10,156 bases of DNA from Bacillota bacterium (GCA_009781925.1 WQUU01000212.1:1-10156); one strand, 5' to 3'; numbered from the stretch's first letter, positions 1 to 6,643 are shown. Translations and numbers: made by a program. The notes: a model not told the origin generated them from the letters alone.

Positions 1-1051
1 CCGGGGTTTGTACATCCACTTCCGGGGCCTGTACATCCACTTCCGGGGGCTGTATGTCAGCTGAGGGGGGCTGTACGTCCACTTCCGGCAACACAACCTT
101 AGGCAGATCGGCTTTGACTTCCGGCAGTTTCACCTTTGCCTTGGCGGATTCGGTCTCACCAGAGCTGTTCAGTTTCTCTATCTCCTCGGAGACATCGGAA
201 AAATCAGCCAGCAGCAAGTCCGTCGAGACGTCCGGGCACTTGTCTTTGATATCCTTAAAACTGATGCCGGGCAACACAATTTTTCCGGCGCGCATGTAGG
301 TATCCGGGAATGTGGCTTTCAGCCGGGTATATAGCGCTATCTTGTCCCTCTTGAGCTGAGCCGCCTGCTGTTCTTCCTGCACGACCTCTTCCGATACGGG
401 CGCAGGCTCTTCCGGCGCAGGTTCTTCCGGTACGGGCTCTTCCGGCACGGGTTCTTCCGGTACAGGCTCTTCCGGCACGGGCTCTTCCGGTACGGGCTCT
501 TTCGGTGCGGGCTCTTCCGGTGCGGGCTCTTCCGGCGCGGGCTCTGCCAATACGGGCCCGGCGGACACAGATTCGGCCGCCTCATGCTCCGCGTCGTCCT
601 TGTCCGGGTGGCATGGGATGCAAAAATGGATCTCGCGGCCCAGCTCGGTCCTCCCGCACTCCACCGCCTCCTGCAGGGTTGGAAACGGGCCGTGCCACCG
701 CCCGTTTACGCCGTCCTGATCTCCGTCCTGGAAGCCCTCGCCGTCCCGGCAGTAACGGCAGTCGGCCCGGTGGATCACAACGGGCCTTCTCTTGCTGAAA
801 ACCTCATAGAGCCAGTAGCTCTCCGACCGATCCGGCTGACACGGGATGCAATAATGGATCTCACGCTCCAGCTCGGTCTTCGCAAAGTCCACCGCCTCCG
901 GCAGGGTAGAAAACGGGCCGTGCCACTGCCCGTTTACGCCGTCCTGGTCTCCGTCCTGGAAGCCCTCGCCGTCCCGGCAGTAACGGCAGTCGGCCCGGTG
1001 GATCACAACGGGCCTTTTCTTGTTGAAGACTTCATAGATCCAGTACTTCAA
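1..1051 (-). CDS. Unnamed protein with tandem cysteine-pair domains and Pro-Glu / PEVDVQ repeats (3' end outside window)
   Basis: An open frame runs from a TTG codon at 1051-1049 for 350 codons to the window edge without a stop. An in-frame TAA lies 7 codons upstream, no ATG or GTG lies between, and an AGGGAG ribosome site precedes the TTG, so TTG is the likely start (ATT just before it is the alternative). Residues 3-78 and 79-150 are two copies of one domain with a 76-residue period: YWxYEVF, VIHRADCRYCRDGEG, NGxWHGPF and a closing CIPC. The paired cysteines (22/25 with 68/71, 98/101 with 144/147) suggest one metal-binding or disulfide site per copy. Residues 170-218 are ten Glu-Pro-x-Pro-Glu units; residues 228-300 look folded, with YTRLKATFPDTY and charged helices; residues 307-350 are PEVDVQ-type repeats. 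No signal peptide or membrane segment is visible. I do not recognise the family. The repeated layout suggests a binding or scaffold protein, but this is inference. Confidence 0.8.
   Translation of the reverse strand, partial: MKYWIYEVFNKKRPVVIHRADCRYCRDGEGFQDGDQDGVNGQWHGPFSTLPEAVDFAKTELEREIHYCIPCQPDRSESYWLYEVFSKRRPVVIHRADCRYCRDGEGFQDGDQDGVNGRWHGPFPTLQEAVECGRTELGREIHFCIPCHPDKDDAEHEAAESVSAGPVLAEPAPEEPAPEEPAPKEPVPEEPVPEEPVPEEPVPEEPVPEEPAPEEPAPVSEEVVQEEQQAAQLKRDKIALYTRLKATFPDTYMRAGKIVLPGISFKDIKDKCPDVSTDLLLADFSDVSEEIEKLNSSGETESAKAKVKLPEVKADLPKVVLPEVDVQPPSADIQPPEVDVQAPEVDVQTP
2..88 (-). repeat. 21-bp tandem repeat coding for PEVDVQ-type heptads
   Basis: Units of 21 bp at 74-88 (partial), 53-73, 32-52 and 11-31 encode a seven-residue period, PEVDVQ plus one residue. 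One unit has diverged to SADIQPP. The array continues to the window edge, so its full length is unknown. Lys-rich precursors of the same pattern (KLPEVKADLPKV) occur just before, suggesting that the repeat spread from this segment. Confidence 0.8.
398..544 (-). repeat. 15-bp tandem repeat coding for a Pro-Glu linker
   Basis: About ten 15-bp units of the form GAAGAGCCCGTACCG (minus strand) encode EEPVP or EEPAP in frame. The units vary only at a few third positions and at the Val/Ala codon. The product would be a stiff, extended, acidic spacer between the cysteine-pair domains and the rest of the protein. Confidence 0.9.
602..1045 (-). repeat. Two-copy 228-bp tandem repeat inside the cysteine-pair gene
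   Basis: The two copies, about 818-1045 and 602-817, are offset by exactly 228 bp (76 codons). The block at 929-1021 matches 701-793 almost base for base, including silent positions, while the flanking parts of the unit differ more. This points to a recent internal duplication or ongoing gene conversion of the core coding for the first cysteine pair and the WHGPF motif. Confidence 0.85.
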
Positions 1052-1112
1052 AATTTTTTCACTTCTCCCTTAATATGATTTTTTTAAGCTGCGCGTTGTA
1101 AGATGTTTTCAT

Positions 1113-1140
1113 TTTATAGCTCCACCGCATATAATGTCAA
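1113..1140 (-). promoter_or_regulatory. Promoter of the cysteine-pair gene
   Basis: On the minus strand, TTGACA (1140-1135) is followed after 16 bp by TATAAA (1118-1113). The start codon lies about 60 bp downstream. The -35 box is a perfect match for the housekeeping sigma factor and lies in one arm of an inverted repeat shared with the divergent promoter. Confidence 0.7.
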
Positions 1141-1158
1141 GATGTTTTTTATCTTGAC
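1136..1158. promoter_or_regulatory. Inverted repeat spanning both divergent -35 boxes, possible operator
   Basis: The 8-bp arms GTCAAGAT (1136-1143) and ATCTTGAC (1151-1158) are perfect reverse complements around a T-rich 7-bp centre. The arms contain most of the -35 boxes of the leftward and rightward promoters. A dimeric regulator bound here would affect both genes. The symmetry could also arise simply from two similar -35 boxes facing apart, although the match extends 3 bp beyond them. Confidence 0.45.
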
Positions 1159-1182
1159 GGAATTTCGCACTTGCAGTATAGT
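1154..1182 (+). promoter_or_regulatory. Promoter of the clostripain-family gene
   Basis: TTGACG (1154-1159) is followed after 17 bp by TATAGT (1177-1182). The ATG at 1216 lies 33 bp beyond the -10 box. A longer reading of the frame from a TTG at 1171 would begin between the -35 and -10 boxes, which argues against that start. Confidence 0.75.
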
Positions 1183-1215
1183 AATATCATATTCTTTGGA
1201 GAGGAAATAGCGCAC

Positions 1216-3732
1216 ATGGATAGATCAAACAGGCCCTTCGGAAGAGAAAAGAACGTGACCTCCGGCGGCGGAGACGTACATAAGCGCGGCGACGGGCTCG
1301 GAGGGGGCCCTGTCGGCGGAGAAAATTTTTTCAATCAGCAGAGTCACACGGAGAATAAGACGAACGGCCAGACAGGCGGTCAAACGGAGAATCCGGTAGA
1401 AGAAGTGGTGTCCGGTCTGGCGGGCCTCCTTGGCGGAAGTTCGTCCGGCGGGAGTTCGTCGGCGTCCGGCAAGCGCCGCGCCCTGAGAACCGCGGGCAAG
1501 ACCTCGCCGTTGCTCATCATCGTCATCGCGGTCGTGGCCTATTTTCTTTTGAAAGGCAACGGCTGCAGCCCCGCGTCTCTCCTCGGCGGCGGGAGCAGCG
1601 GCAGCACCGGCGGCTACACGAGCTCGCTCACGGGCTTCACCGGCGGCAACAGCGGCGGCAATAGCGGCGGCAACTCCCTGTCGGTCGCGAACACCGGTCA
1701 GCTCAATCGCTCGGTCTCCAGTCAGGCGCGGCCCAAGCGCGGGATCAATACCGCGGACAACCGGGCCACGGTCATGGTCTTTATGTGCGGCACCGACCTG
1801 GAGGCCAACGGCGGCGCGGCCACGGCGGATCTGCAGGAGATGCTCGGCGCGACGATCGCCGACAACGTCAACATTATTGTGGAGACGGGCGGCGCGGCGA
1901 AGTGGCAGAACAATGTCGTGAGCAGTTCAACCAACCAGATCTACCGCGTCACCTCACAGGGCCTGCAGTTGGTCAAAGACAATCTGGGCGCGAAGTCCAT
2001 GGTGGATCCGATCACGCTCTCGGATTTTATCCAGTTCTGCAAGTCGAATTACCCCGCCGGCAGATATGAGCTCATCCTCTGGGATCACGGCGGCGGCAGC
2101 CTGACCGGCTACGGCTATGATATGAAGTTCCCGGGCTCCTCCATGACGCTCGACAAAATCGAGACCGCGCTGAAAAACGGCGGCTGCACCTTTGATTTCA
2201 TCGGCTTTGACGCCTGCCTCATGGCGACGCTGGAGACCGCGATCACTCTCGAGCCCTACGCGGACTATCTCATCGCCTCGGAGGAGACGGAACCCGGCAG
2301 CGGTTGGTACTACACCGATTGGATCACAAAGCTCAGCCAGAATACGTCCATCAGCACCCTCGACCTGGGCAAACAGATTATAGATGACTTTGTCAATAAA
2401 ACCGCCGCCAACGCGGGCTCTACAACCCTCTCGCTGATCGATCTGGCGGAACTCAAGGGCACCATTCCGAGTACCTTCCAGTCCTTCGCGCAGTCGACGG
2501 CAAATCTCATCACATCTGACAGCTATAAAACTGTCTCCACCGCGCGGAGCAATGTGCGGGAGTTCGCGCAGGGCCACGGGCTCGACCAGGTCGATCTCAT
2601 CCAGCTCGCCCAGCAGATCAACACCACGGAGAGCAATGGCTTTGCCGACGCGCTCAAAGGCTGCGTGAAGTATAACCTGACCAGCTCGAGCATGAATGAC
2701 TGCGGCGGTATCTCGATCTATTTCCCTTCCCAGCCGACAAACCAGGTGCAGACCGCCCTGACGACCTACAATAAGCTCGGCATTGACACGCGGTACAGCG
2801 AGTGCATCAAGGACTACGCCAACCTCGGCGTCGGCGGGCAGATCGTCTCGGGTCAGGCGCAGACGTCCTCAATCGGATCGCTGTTCAGTTCGTTTCTGGG
2901 CAGCGGCGGCGCCGGCAGCGCGCAGAGCTCCGGCGGCGGCAGCGGCCTCGACATCGGGAGTCTGCTCTCGACTGTCCTCGGCGGGAGCGGCGGCAGCGGG
3001 GCCGGGGCTTTGCTGAGCGGCCTGTTCGGCGGCAAGTCCATGCCAAGCTGGGTGGACAAAGACCTCATCCAGAACTCCGCCGGATATTACGAACAGAATC
3101 GCTTTGATCCCGCGGGCCTGGTCTTCACTTCGACAAGCGACGGCCCCGTTGTCCGGCTCAGCGAAGACCAGTGGAGCCTTGTGCGCGACGTCGCGCTGAA
3201 TGTCTTTTTAGACGACGGCGGGGGCTATATCGACCTGGGACTGGACAACAGCTTCAATTTCAACGACGCCGGCGACCTTGTCGCCAGCTACGATAACACT
3301 TGGCTGGCCATCGACGGCCAGGTCGTCAGCTACTACTTTTTGTCCGAGACCGGAACAGCCGACAATTATGTGATCGACGGTTATGTCCCGGCGATGCTGA
3401 ACAATCAGCGCGTGAATCTGATGCTGGAGTTCACCAGCGGCAATCCGAACGGCGCCGTTCTCGGCGCGCAGATCGTCTATGACGCGGCGCAGACGGACAC
3501 GCAGGCTAAAGGCCTCTTGGCGATCAACACCGGCGATACCCTGGATTTTCTCTGCGACTACTACACCTACGACCAGACATACAGCGACAGTTACTATCTG
3601 GGCGATCAGCTGACGGTCACCGGCCCGCTCACAATCAGCAACGTCAGCGTCGGGGATTCCCCCTGTCTGGCGGCGTTCCGCTTCACCGACATCTACGGCA
3701 ACCAATATTGGACGCCGAAGCTGGGGAGCTAA
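1216..3732 (+). CDS. Clostripain-family (peptidase C11) cysteine protease, membrane anchored
   Basis: The 838-residue product carries the clan CD caspase-like fold signature of clostripain: catalytic His291 in ELILWDHGGG and catalytic Cys334 in FIGFDACLMA, after the early strand TVMVFMCGTDLE. C11 enzymes cleave peptides, classically after Arg, and often activate by self-cleavage. Order: a conserved cytosolic N-terminus with REKNVT, VHKRGDGL and GGGPVG (about 10-40), one transmembrane helix (about 98-112, LLIIVIAVVAYFLL), a Gly/Ser linker, the peptidase domain (about 180-530), a second Gly/Ser-rich stretch (about 545-607), and a C-terminal domain of unknown type (about 610-838). The catalytic part should lie outside the membrane. 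Start 1216 is chosen because GGAGAGG lies 11 bp upstream and the longer TTG start falls within the promoter. Family is firm; substrate is unknown. Confidence 0.93.
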   Translation: MDRSNRPFGREKNVTSGGGDVHKRGDGLGGGPVGGENFFNQQSHTENKTNGQTGGQTENPVEEVVSGLAGLLGGSSSGGSSSASGKRRALRTAGKTSPLLIIVIAVVAYFLLKGNGCSPASLLGGGSSGSTGGYTSSLTGFTGGNSGGNSGGNSLSVANTGQLNRSVSSQARPKRGINTADNRATVMVFMCGTDLEANGGAATADLQEMLGATIADNVNIIVETGGAAKWQNNVVSSSTNQIYRVTSQGLQLVKDNLGAKSMVDPITLSDFIQFCKSNYPAGRYELILWDHGGGSLTGYGYDMKFPGSSMTLDKIETALKNGGCTFDFIGFDACLMATLETAITLEPYADYLIASEETEPGSGWYYTDWITKLSQNTSISTLDLGKQIIDDFVNKTAANAGSTTLSLIDLAELKGTIPSTFQSFAQSTANLITSDSYKTVSTARSNVREFAQGHGLDQVDLIQLAQQINTTESNGFADALKGCVKYNLTSSSMNDCGGISIYFPSQPTNQVQTALTTYNKLGIDTRYSECIKDYANLGVGGQIVSGQAQTSSIGSLFSSFLGSGGAGSAQSSGGGSGLDIGSLLSTVLGGSGGSGAGALLSGLFGGKSMPSWVDKDLIQNSAGYYEQNRFDPAGLVFTSTSDGPVVRLSEDQWSLVRDVALNVFLDDGGGYIDLGLDNSFNFNDAGDLVASYDNTWLAIDGQVVSYYFLSETGTADNYVIDGYVPAMLNNQRVNLMLEFTSGNPNGAVLGAQIVYDAAQTDTQAKGLLAINTGDTLDFLCDYYTYDQTYSDSYYLGDQLTVTGPLTISNVSVGDSPCLAAFRFTDIYGNQYWTPKLGS

Positions 3733-3772
3733 ACGGGCTGTTTGACTTTTAAATGTTTTCATAAACAGAAAA

Positions 3773-3811
3773 GTAGCAAAACGGGGCGTCGAGGACGCCC
3801 CGTTTTGCTAC
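3773..3811. terminator. Perfect hairpin between convergent units, likely bidirectional terminator
   Basis: An 18-bp perfect stem (3773-3790 with 3794-3811) closes on a GAG loop. The GC core GGGGCGTC/GACGCCCC is flanked by AAAAC and GTTTT, so transcripts from either side end the GC stem with a short U run. It lies 40 bp after the peptidase stop and also downstream of the leftward serA unit. Confidence 0.75.
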
Positions 3812-3858
3812 AACTCCAACACAAAAGGATATTCCATTTTTCTGCAAGAGCCGCGCCC

Positions 3859-4045
3859 TCATTCGCAACAGCCGCGCGCGTCGAGAACGCGGTTCAGGGT
3901 GTCGGCGTCCCCGTGGTAGCTGAATCCGATGTTCTTCGCCTTGCCCGCATCCCGGAGGCCGGCAAGATAGTCCCAGGCTTTGCTCCTGTCGAGCGTTTCC
4001 AGGCGATCTGGCCCGACGCCTTTGATGGGCCTCCGAAAAAGTTCT
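3859..4045 (-). pseudogene. Aldo/keto reductase remnant
   Basis: Directly after the serA stop, on the same strand but in another frame, an open stretch ends at TGA 3861-3859. About 50 codons (4008-3862) read DRLETLDRSKAWDYLAGLRD, then AGKAKNIGFSYHGDADTLNR and VLDARGCCE. The WDYL..L.DAGK..NIGFS.H pattern is the hallmark of the middle of aldo/keto reductases, NAD(P)H-dependent barrel enzymes of roughly 300-390 residues. The N-terminal half with the catalytic Tyr and the C-terminal half with the cofactor site are both absent. The ending ARGCCE may be a deletion joint with a later part of the same gene. No ribosome site or plausible start is seen, so it is a decayed fragment. Identification rests on motif recognition only. 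Confidence 0.65.
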
Positions 4046-5230
4046 TCATCCGCCGTTTTCCCGCGGGATCACCCGAACCCGCAAAATACCGCTGATCGCC
4101 GCGACGGCCGCCGCGCATTCGCCGGGGATGTCGCCGACAATATCCAGTCCGGAGTAAGCATAGTCGCTCTTGGAGCGGTTGTGCATGCTCTCGATGTTGA
4201 GCCCGGCGGAGGCCAGAACGGACGCCACGCCCGCGATCATGTTCGGGATATTTTTGTGGAGCACGCAGAGTCTGGAAATGCCCGGAGTCTTTGGGCTCTT
4301 CAGTTCCGGGAAGTTCACGGAATTTGTGATGTTCCCGTTTTCCAGATAGTCGGCGGTCTGGGCTGCGGCCATGAGCGCGCAGTTTTCCTCGCTCTCCGGC
4401 GTGGAAGCGCCCAGATGCGGGATGGCCAGCACACCCTTTTTGCCGATCATCGCCGCGCTCGGAAAGTCGGTGGCGTAGCAGGCGACGATGCCTTCCGCAA
4501 TGGCTTTGAGCAGGTCTGGCTCAGAGACCAGGCCGCCCCGGGCGAGGTTGATGAGGCGCATACCCGGTTTCATCTGGCCAAAAGCCTCCGCGCCCAGCAT
4601 CCCCTTTGTTCCGTCGGTGAGCGGCAGATGCAGGGTGATGTAGTCGCAGCTCTCGTAGATGGTTTTGAGGTCGCGGGCGTAGTGAACCGCGTTGGACATC
4701 TCCCAGGCGTGCTCCAGGGAGAGGTAGGGGTCAAAGCCGAAGACCTCCATACCCAGCTTCTCGGCGGCATTGGCCACGAGCAGGCCGATGGCCCCTAGGC
4801 CGATTACGCCCAGCCTTTTGCCCAGGAGCTCCGGCCCCACGAAGGCGCCCTTGCCCTTTTCGATCAGTTTCGGCACCGCCTCCCCCTCCGCTGCCAGGGT
4901 CTCCGCCCATTTGAGCCCGCCGTAGACGTCCCTCGACGAGAGCAGCATGGCGCAGAGCACGAGCTCTTTGACCGCGTTGGCGTTGGCCCCGGGGGTGTTG
5001 AAAACCACGATACCCGCCTCCGAACAGCGGTCGATCGGGATGTTGTTGACGCCCGCGCCCGCCCGGGCGATAGAGAGGAGTTCCGGATTGAATGCGAGGT
5101 TTTGGCAGTCCGCCGAGCGCACCACGATGGCGTCCGGGGCGGCCACGTCCTCGCCGACGGCGTAGTGTCCCGTATCGAAGCGCGCAAGGCCGGTTTTGGA
5201 GATTTTATTCAGCAGTTTGATGTGATACAT
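4046..5230 (-). CDS. serA: D-3-phosphoglycerate dehydrogenase
   Basis: The enzyme oxidises 3-phosphoglycerate to 3-phosphohydroxypyruvate with NAD, the first step of serine synthesis in the cytoplasm. The 394-residue protein has the 2-hydroxyacid dehydrogenase layout: a substrate-domain part with RAGAGVNNI (56-64), the NAD-binding motif GLGAIG (144-149), Arg231 in NLARGG, and His272 in IPHLGAST. The stretch TDFPSAAMIG (254-263) lacks the Glu/Asp expected from relatives, so the Arg-Glu-His triad appears incomplete. Residues about 320-390 form an ACT domain (HKNIPNMIAGVASVL), the usual serine-sensing module, in keeping with feedback inhibition. This is the short form without the extra intervening domain of the longest SerA type. 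AGGAGG lies 7 bp before the ATG. It follows serC in the same direction after 252 bp. Confidence 0.93.
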   Translation of the reverse strand: MYHIKLLNKISKTGLARFDTGHYAVGEDVAAPDAIVVRSADCQNLAFNPELLSIARAGAGVNNIPIDRCSEAGIVVFNTPGANANAVKELVLCAMLLSSRDVYGGLKWAETLAAEGEAVPKLIEKGKGAFVGPELLGKRLGVIGLGAIGLLVANAAEKLGMEVFGFDPYLSLEHAWEMSNAVHYARDLKTIYESCDYITLHLPLTDGTKGMLGAEAFGQMKPGMRLINLARGGLVSEPDLLKAIAEGIVACYATDFPSAAMIGKKGVLAIPHLGASTPESEENCALMAAAQTADYLENGNITNSVNFPELKSPKTPGISRLCVLHKNIPNMIAGVASVLASAGLNIESMHNRSKSDYAYSGLDIVGDIPGECAAAVAAISGILRVRVIPRENGG

Positions 5231-5256
5231 GAAAATGCCTCCTACTATTGCGATTG

Positions 5257-5325
5257 CCTGTCATTCTGAGGGCTGTCCTTGCCCGAAGAATCTTAAAGAT
5301 TCTTCGCTTCGCTCAGAATGACAGG
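5257..5325. repeat. REP-like palindromic intergenic element between serC and serA
   Basis: Outer arms CCTGTCATTCTGAG (5257-5270) and CTCAGAATGACAGG (5312-5325) are perfect complements. Inner arms CGAAGAATCTT (5284-5294) and AAGATTCTTCG (5296-5306) are also perfect, so the whole can fold into one long interrupted hairpin. AGAATGACAG recurs at 5333-5342, a partial second copy. The TGTCATTCTGAG...GAAGAATCTT pattern is one I know as a dispersed repeat in many Bacillota genomes. It lies within the serC-serA transcript and ends only 14 bp before the serA ribosome site. Confidence 0.75.
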
Positions 5326-5366
5326 GCGTATTAGAATGACAGAGTCAAAAAAGGTTTTGCCGCAGC

Positions 5367-5389
5367 GGGACGCCCAAGGAGGCGTTCCC
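5367..5389. repeat. Second hairpin-forming intergenic repeat
   Basis: GGGACGCC (5367-5374) pairs with GGCGTTCC (5381-5388), with one G-T wobble, around a 6-bp loop. On the minus strand it is preceded by GGTGTAGGG, a lead-in common in dispersed Clostridia repeats. It could act as a transcript stabiliser, a weak terminator or simply a mobile repeat copy. Confidence 0.5.
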
Positions 5390-5419
5390 TACACCCCTTG
5401 ATATGGATCATGCCTTTAG

Positions 5420-5441
5420 GGGCCGCCGCCCTCGGCGGCCC
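5420..5441 (-). terminator. GC-rich hairpin after serC, possible weak terminator
   Basis: GGGCCGCC (5420-5427) pairs with GGCGGCCC (5434-5441) around a 6-bp loop, 41 bp beyond the serC stop. On the minus strand the stem is followed by CTAAAGG without a U run, so it would pause or partly terminate rather than stop transcription into serA. It may instead be part of the repeat cluster. Confidence 0.4.
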
Positions 5442-5482
5442 GCTTGCCTGGGTTTATTGACAGGCTGGTATGTCTTTTATCT

Positions 5483-6571
5483 TTATCCGTTTTTCTGTTC
5501 AAAGTCCCGCATAAACGCCGCCAAACCGGTAACACCCGCCATGGGCATGGCGTTATAGATCGAGGCCCGCATCCCCCCGGCCAGTCGGTGGCCGGCGAGG
5601 GTCAAAAATCCCTTTTCGGCGGCCTCTTTGACAAACTGCTTGTCCAACTCCTCGCTGCGGGTGCGGAAAGTGACGTTCATGAGAGAGCGGAAATCCTTCT
5701 CCGCCACGGCGATGTAAAAATCCGAGGTATCCAGGACATCATAGAGTATTTGGGCCTTCTCTTTGTTGTAGGCTTTCATGGCCTCGAGCCCGCCCATTTC
5801 CACGACCCAGTCCAGCACAAGCCCCAGCAGATAGATGCCAAAGCAGGGCGGTGTGTTGACCATGGAATCATTCTTGATCTGGTTTCTGTAGTCCAGCAGA
5901 CCGGGGGTGCAGGGCAGCGGCTCTCCGAGGATGTCCTCCCTGACGATCACCACCGTGAGCCCGGAGGGCCCCATGTTCTTCTGCGCGCCCGCATAGAGCA
6001 GGCCGAAGCGGGAGACGTCGATGGGCTCCGAGAGGATGCAGGAGGACACGTCGCTCACCAGGGGGACATCCCCCGTATCGGGGATGTAGTTCCACTTTGT
6101 CCCGAAGATGGTGTTGTTCATGCAGTAGTGGAAATAGGCCGCGCCCGGGCCGAGCTTTAAACTGTCCTGGGCCGGGATGTAGCTGTAGTTTCTGTCCTTG
6201 GAGGAACAGGCGAGATTGATCTCCCCATATCGCTGCGCCTCCTTGTAGGCGCTGTTGGAGAAATTGCCGGTGACGGCGTAGTCGGCCCGCCCGGTTTTTC
6301 CGATCAGGTTCATGGGCACCGCGCTGAACTGCAGCGTCGCGCCCCCCTGTAAAAATAGGGGCTTGTACCCCTCCGGAATACCCATGACGTCCCGGAGCTT
6401 CTGCTCCACCTCCGCCGCGATCTGAATGAAGACCTTCCCCCGGTGGCTCATCTCCGTCACCGACATGCCGGTGCCGTGGTAATTGCAGAGCTCCGCGGCG
6501 GTCTTTTCCAGTACCGGCTCCGGCAGCATGGCCGGGCCTGCGGAGAAATTGAATACCTGGCTCCTCTCCAT
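5483..6571 (-). CDS. serC: Phosphoserine aminotransferase
   Basis: This PLP enzyme transfers the amino group of glutamate to 3-phosphohydroxypyruvate, giving O-phosphoserine, the second step of serine synthesis. The 362-residue protein has the family start FNFSAGPAMLPEPVLEK (7-23), the HGTGMSVTEMSHRG block (32-45), the phosphate and PLP loop FLQGGATLQF (73-82), VSDVSS (182-187) and the Schiff-base Lys198 in YAGAQKNMGPSG. Length is typical. Start 6571 is chosen because AAAGGGG lies 9 bp upstream; a longer reading from TTG 6643 would begin inside the -35 box of its own promoter. It is the first gene of the operon with serA. It overlaps nothing and appears intact. Confidence 0.96.
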   Translation of the reverse strand: MERSQVFNFSAGPAMLPEPVLEKTAAELCNYHGTGMSVTEMSHRGKVFIQIAAEVEQKLRDVMGIPEGYKPLFLQGGATLQFSAVPMNLIGKTGRADYAVTGNFSNSAYKEAQRYGEINLACSSKDRNYSYIPAQDSLKLGPGAAYFHYCMNNTIFGTKWNYIPDTGDVPLVSDVSSCILSEPIDVSRFGLLYAGAQKNMGPSGLTVVIVREDILGEPLPCTPGLLDYRNQIKNDSMVNTPPCFGIYLLGLVLDWVVEMGGLEAMKAYNKEKAQILYDVLDTSDFYIAVAEKDFRSLMNVTFRTRSEELDKQFVKEAAEKGFLTLAGHRLAGGMRASIYNAMPMAGVTGLAAFMRDFEQKNG

Positions 6572-6614
6572 ACGCGCTATCCCCTTTCGATTATAAAATA
6601 TATAAAGATATAAA

Positions 6615-6643
6615 ATTGTACTATTATTTTGTATCCTTGTCAA
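6615..6643 (-). promoter_or_regulatory. Promoter of the serC-serA operon
   Basis: On the minus strand TTGACA (6643-6638) is followed after 17 bp by TACAAT (6620-6615), near-perfect for the housekeeping sigma factor. It lies 44 bp before the serC ATG in a strongly AT-rich stretch. No riboswitch or T-box structure fits into so short a leader. Confidence 0.85.

Noticed and set aside
398..544. Regular short repeats considered as a CRISPR array
   Set aside because: The 15-bp units are directly adjacent without unique spacers and code in frame for EEPVP, so they are a protein-coding tandem repeat.
584..1078. Plus-strand open frame of 164 codons with internal repetition
   Set aside because: It is the antisense image of the duplicated cysteine-pair domains; the minus strand has a ribosome site, promoter and meaningful motifs, the plus strand has none.
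1171..1215. Extended N-terminus of the clostripain-family protein from a TTG
   Set aside because: That start lies between the -35 and -10 boxes and has no ribosome site; ATG 1216 has GGAGAGG upstream.
1954..2577. Minus-strand open frame of 207 codons inside the clostripain-family gene
   Set aside because: It covers the catalytic region antisense, has no known motifs, and arises from the high GC content of the real gene.
3208..3762. Minus-strand open frame of 184 codons over the peptidase C-terminus
   Set aside because: Antisense shadow with no recognisable features and no ribosome site.
3894..4118. Minus-strand ATG-started frame of 74 codons overlapping the end of serA
   Set aside because: It is out of frame with the aldo/keto reductase-like reading and has arginine-rich, low-information content typical of shadows.
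3980..4798. Plus-strand open frame of 272 codons opposite serA
   Set aside because: Long only because serA is GC rich; serA on the other strand has full family motifs.
5444..6160. Plus-strand open frame of 238 codons opposite serC
   Set aside because: Antisense to the PLP-binding part of SerC; no independent motifs.
6572..6643. Extended N-terminus of SerC from a TTG
   Set aside because: The TTG is the first part of the -35 box TTGACA, and the added 24 residues do not belong to the family.
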